Notes under the pieces: model-generated
Seen by the model: only the letters and a program-made list of their open reading frames with translations
The model's database searches: none
Told to the model about the DNA's origin: nothing
NCBI GenBank assembly: GCA_031272305.1
Contig: JAISUA010000021.1
Span: forward strand, 1 to 16,689
DNA: 16,689 nt
Origin: Clostridioides sp.
Lineage (GTDB): Bacteria > Bacillota > Clostridia > Peptostreptococcales > Peptostreptococcaceae
Direction: 5' to 3'
Part shown: positions 15,264 through 16,689 of the stretch, piece by piece
Layout of the letters: the number at the start of each line of letters is the position of its first letter
Numbering within the stretch: position 1 is the first letter of the stretch
Position numbers and translations under genes: made by a program

Positions 15264-16045
15264 TGAAAAATGTAGCTAACGCTACAAACTATCTAAATAT
15301 GGACACAAAGGAACTTTTCAAAAACTACAAAGAAACAAAAGATATTAATATTAGAAATGTATTGATTGAAAGACATTTGTATCTAGCTAGTATTTTATCT
15401 AAAAAATATGTAAATAAAGGTGTAGAATTTGAAGATATATATCAAGTAGCTTCTTTGGCACTTATTTACGCTATAGAGAGATATGATATAGATAAAGGAT
15501 TTGAATTTTCTAGTTTTGCTACTCCAACTATTATAGGTGAGATAAAAAAATACTTTAGAGATAAAGTATGGACCTTGAGAGTGCCAAGAAGAGTTCAAGA
15601 TTTGAATAAAAAAATAAATCAAGCCAGGCTAGAGTTTGAACAAAAGAATAACAAATATCCAAAGATAGAAGATATTGCAGAATATGTTGGTTGTAGTCAA
15701 GAAGAAGTTTTGGAAGCAATAGAAGCATCTTATGGATTCAAACCAATATCACTTGATACTCCTAGTACAGATAGTTCAGAAGATAGTGGTTATCTTTTGT
15801 TAGATAAGTTAGGAGAAGAGCAAAAAGGTTATTCTGATGTAGTATACAATGATTTTTTGAAAAAATTTGTAGAAAAGCTAAATGATTTAGAAAAAAAAGT
15901 ATTTGAAGATAGATTTTTTAATGAAAAAACACAGTCTGAGATAGGAAGAGAGCTTGATATTTCTCAGATGAGCGTTTCAAGAATAGAGAAAAAAGTAATT
16001 GATAAATTAAAAAAAGAATATAAAAAAGATGAAGATATAATTTAA
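15263..16045 (+). CDS. sigB: RNA polymerase sigma factor SigB (SigB/F/G group)
   Basis: This is a 260-residue alternative sigma factor of the group-3 SigB/F/G type. Region 2 spans about 33-113: EFEDIYQVASLALIYAIERY for core binding, then FSSFATPTIIGEIKKYFRDK for -10 recognition, and WTLRVPRR (103-110), a run typical of SigB/F/G. Region 3 covers about 113-190. Region 4 (200-252) contains EKTQSEIGRELDISQMSVSRIEKK, the helix-turn-helix for the -35. The sigma is held by RsbW until RsbV releases it. AGGAG lies ten bases before the ATG, which overlaps the rsbW stop by one base. The gene ends in a large hairpin. SigF of a spoIIA operon is the alternative identity; the regions seen do not settle it. 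Confidence 0.87.
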   Translation: MKNVANATNYLNMDTKELFKNYKETKDINIRNVLIERHLYLASILSKKYVNKGVEFEDIYQVASLALIYAIERYDIDKGFEFSSFATPTIIGEIKKYFRDKVWTLRVPRRVQDLNKKINQARLEFEQKNNKYPKIEDIAEYVGCSQEEVLEAIEASYGFKPISLDTPSTDSSEDSGYLLLDKLGEEQKGYSDVVYNDFLKKFVEKLNDLEKKVFEDRFFNEKTQSEIGRELDISQMSVSRIEKKVIDKLKKEYKKDEDII

Positions 16046-16053
16046 TAATTTAT

Positions 16054-16160
16054 AAGAAGTTGATAAATATTGTTTGAAAGATTAGATTAAAGACTTACGT
16101 ACATACGAAGTGTGTAAGTTACAAATCAATCTTAAAATAAATTTATCAACTTCTTTTTTA
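16054..16160 (+). terminator. Large three-tier hairpin terminating the sigB operon
   Basis: AAGAAGTTGATAAAT (16054-16068) and ATTTATCAACTTCTT (16141-16155) form a perfect 15-base stem ending in a T-run (16154-16159). Within it, AAGATTAGATT (16078-16088) pairs with AATCAATCTT (16124-16133) with one bulged A, and ACTTAC (16093-16098) pairs with GTAAGT (16114-16119) around a 15-base loop. The whole folds to about 102 bases, far longer than needed for termination, so a stable 3'-derived RNA is possible. It lies nine bases after sigB. Confidence 0.75.
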
Positions 16161-16175
16161 TTTAAAATATAATCA

Positions 16176-16271
16176 ATAAAAATTTAAGTCCAAAGCTAGT
16201 AGGAAATTTTGATAACTAAAATTAAAGATTTTATATCTTAGTTTTTTAAGACTTTAGTCCTTAGATTTTAT
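16176..16271 (+). repeat. Structured intergenic repeat, copy C
   Basis: This is the third copy of the family, in the convergent gap between sigB and the AraC-type gene. The 42-base core is at 16198-16239 with hairpin TAAAAT(TAAAG)ATTTTA, closed here by a T-A pair. AACTAA within it also finds TTAGTT just downstream (16236-16243). The outer frame differs in sequence from copies A and B but is again complementary: ATAAAAATTTAAG (16176-16188) against CTTAGATTTTAT (16260-16271) with one bulge and one mismatch, then AAAG (16192-16195) against CTTT (16252-16255). It may also serve as the terminator of the minus-strand gene. Confidence 0.6.
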
Positions 16272-16284
16272 TTCAAATGTAAAA

Positions 16285-16689
16285 TCAATCTTTTTTATCA
16301 GACATTTTTTTTAAAGGATTAATTTCTTTTTTATTATAAGTAAATTTCTTTTTAAATTGAGAAGGTGATATATGTTCCCTATTTTTAAAAATATACAAAA
16401 AATTGTTAGGATCAGATATACCTACTTGTTTCGATATTTCAGAAATAGTAAGGTTTGTAGATAATAAAAGCTGTTTTGATTTATCAATTCTTGTATTTAT
16501 TAAAAATTCATAAGGACTTAGGTTTATATATTTTTTAAACTCACGGCTCAAATGAAATTTACTAATATGAAATTGTTCAGAAAGAAAATCTAAGGATATA
16601 TTTTCTTTATAATGATTTTGTAAAAAATATTGAATCTCATTGATCAAAGGCGGAATATCAATATTTTTTATATGTACTTGTTGATCATA
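16285..16689 (-). CDS. AraC-family transcriptional regulator, C-terminal part (runs off window)
   Basis: The minus-strand frame is open from the right edge to the stop at 16285, so 134 residues of a longer protein are seen; the TTG at 16647 is internal and not the start. The part present is the AraC DNA-binding domain with two helix-turn-helix units. The first is around ISLDFLSEQFHISKFHLSREF, and the second around LTISEISKQVGISDPNNFLYIF, followed by ISPSQFKKKF, the classic closing motif. A short lysine-rich tail ends the protein. The ligand-binding half is outside the window, so the regulated pathway cannot be told. It converges on the sigB operon. Confidence 0.88.
   Translation of the reverse strand, partial: YDQQVHIKNIDIPPLINEIQYFLQNHYKENISLDFLSEQFHISKFHLSREFKKYINLSPYEFLINTRIDKSKQLLLSTNLTISEISKQVGISDPNNFLYIFKNREHISPSQFKKKFTYNKKEINPLKKMSDKKD

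Noticed and set aside
14541..16045. spoIIAA-spoIIAB-sigF instead of rsbV-rsbW-sigB
   Set aside because: It cannot be excluded from domain content, but the position next to gyrA and ytxHG matches the stress sigma locus better.
16645..16647. TTG as the start of a 120-residue AraC-type protein
   Set aside because: The frame stays open to the window edge and AraC proteins normally have an N-terminal domain, so the gene is taken as truncated by the window.

Overview
The window is AT-rich and has the gene order of a low-GC Firmicute (Clostridia) chromosome around its replication origin: dnaA - dnaN - yaaA - recF - gyrB - gyrA. Two small YtxH/YtxG-type envelope genes and an rsbV-rsbW-sigB cluster follow directly. 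From memory, Clostridioides difficile also carries sigB just downstream of gyrA, so a member of the Peptostreptococcaceae is a reasonable guess. This rests on layout and protein character, not on a database match.

Layout. Positions 1-2721 hold the end of aroC (chorismate synthase), pheA (chorismate mutase / prephenate dehydratase with an ACT domain) and aroQ (type II dehydroquinase), an aromatic amino-acid block. A minus-strand CLC-F-like transporter gene (2955-4334) follows; its gating glutamate is replaced by leucine. Positions 4335-6353 form a bipartite oriC: one DnaA-box cluster upstream of dnaA, and a second between dnaA and dnaN that carries a run of six DnaA-trio triplets and an AT-rich unwinding stretch. 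Positions 6354-13407 carry dnaN, yaaA, recF, gyrB and gyrA. Positions 13738-14420 carry ytxH-like and ytxG-like genes. Positions 14541-16045 carry the partner-switching sigma-factor operon. A minus-strand AraC-type regulator runs off the right edge.

How the genes work together. DnaA opens the origin, the beta clamp and gyrase support the new forks, and RecF rescues stalled forks. RsbV, RsbW and SigB form a stress switch in which RsbW holds SigB until dephosphorylated RsbV displaces it. The ytxHG pair next to it is of a type that is SigB-controlled in Bacillus subtilis.

The least explained content lies between the genes. A 42-base core occurs three times (781-822, 2779-2820, 16198-16239), with 33 positions identical in all copies and a small hairpin whose closing pair changes G-C, T-G, T-A. 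Each copy lies within a larger inverted-repeat frame. Separately, two palindromic elements of 97 and 99 bp (13512-13608 and 14420-14518) share their termini but differ inside, and they bracket the ytxHG pair. I recognise neither family. Both are candidates for structured RNAs or small non-autonomous mobile elements.
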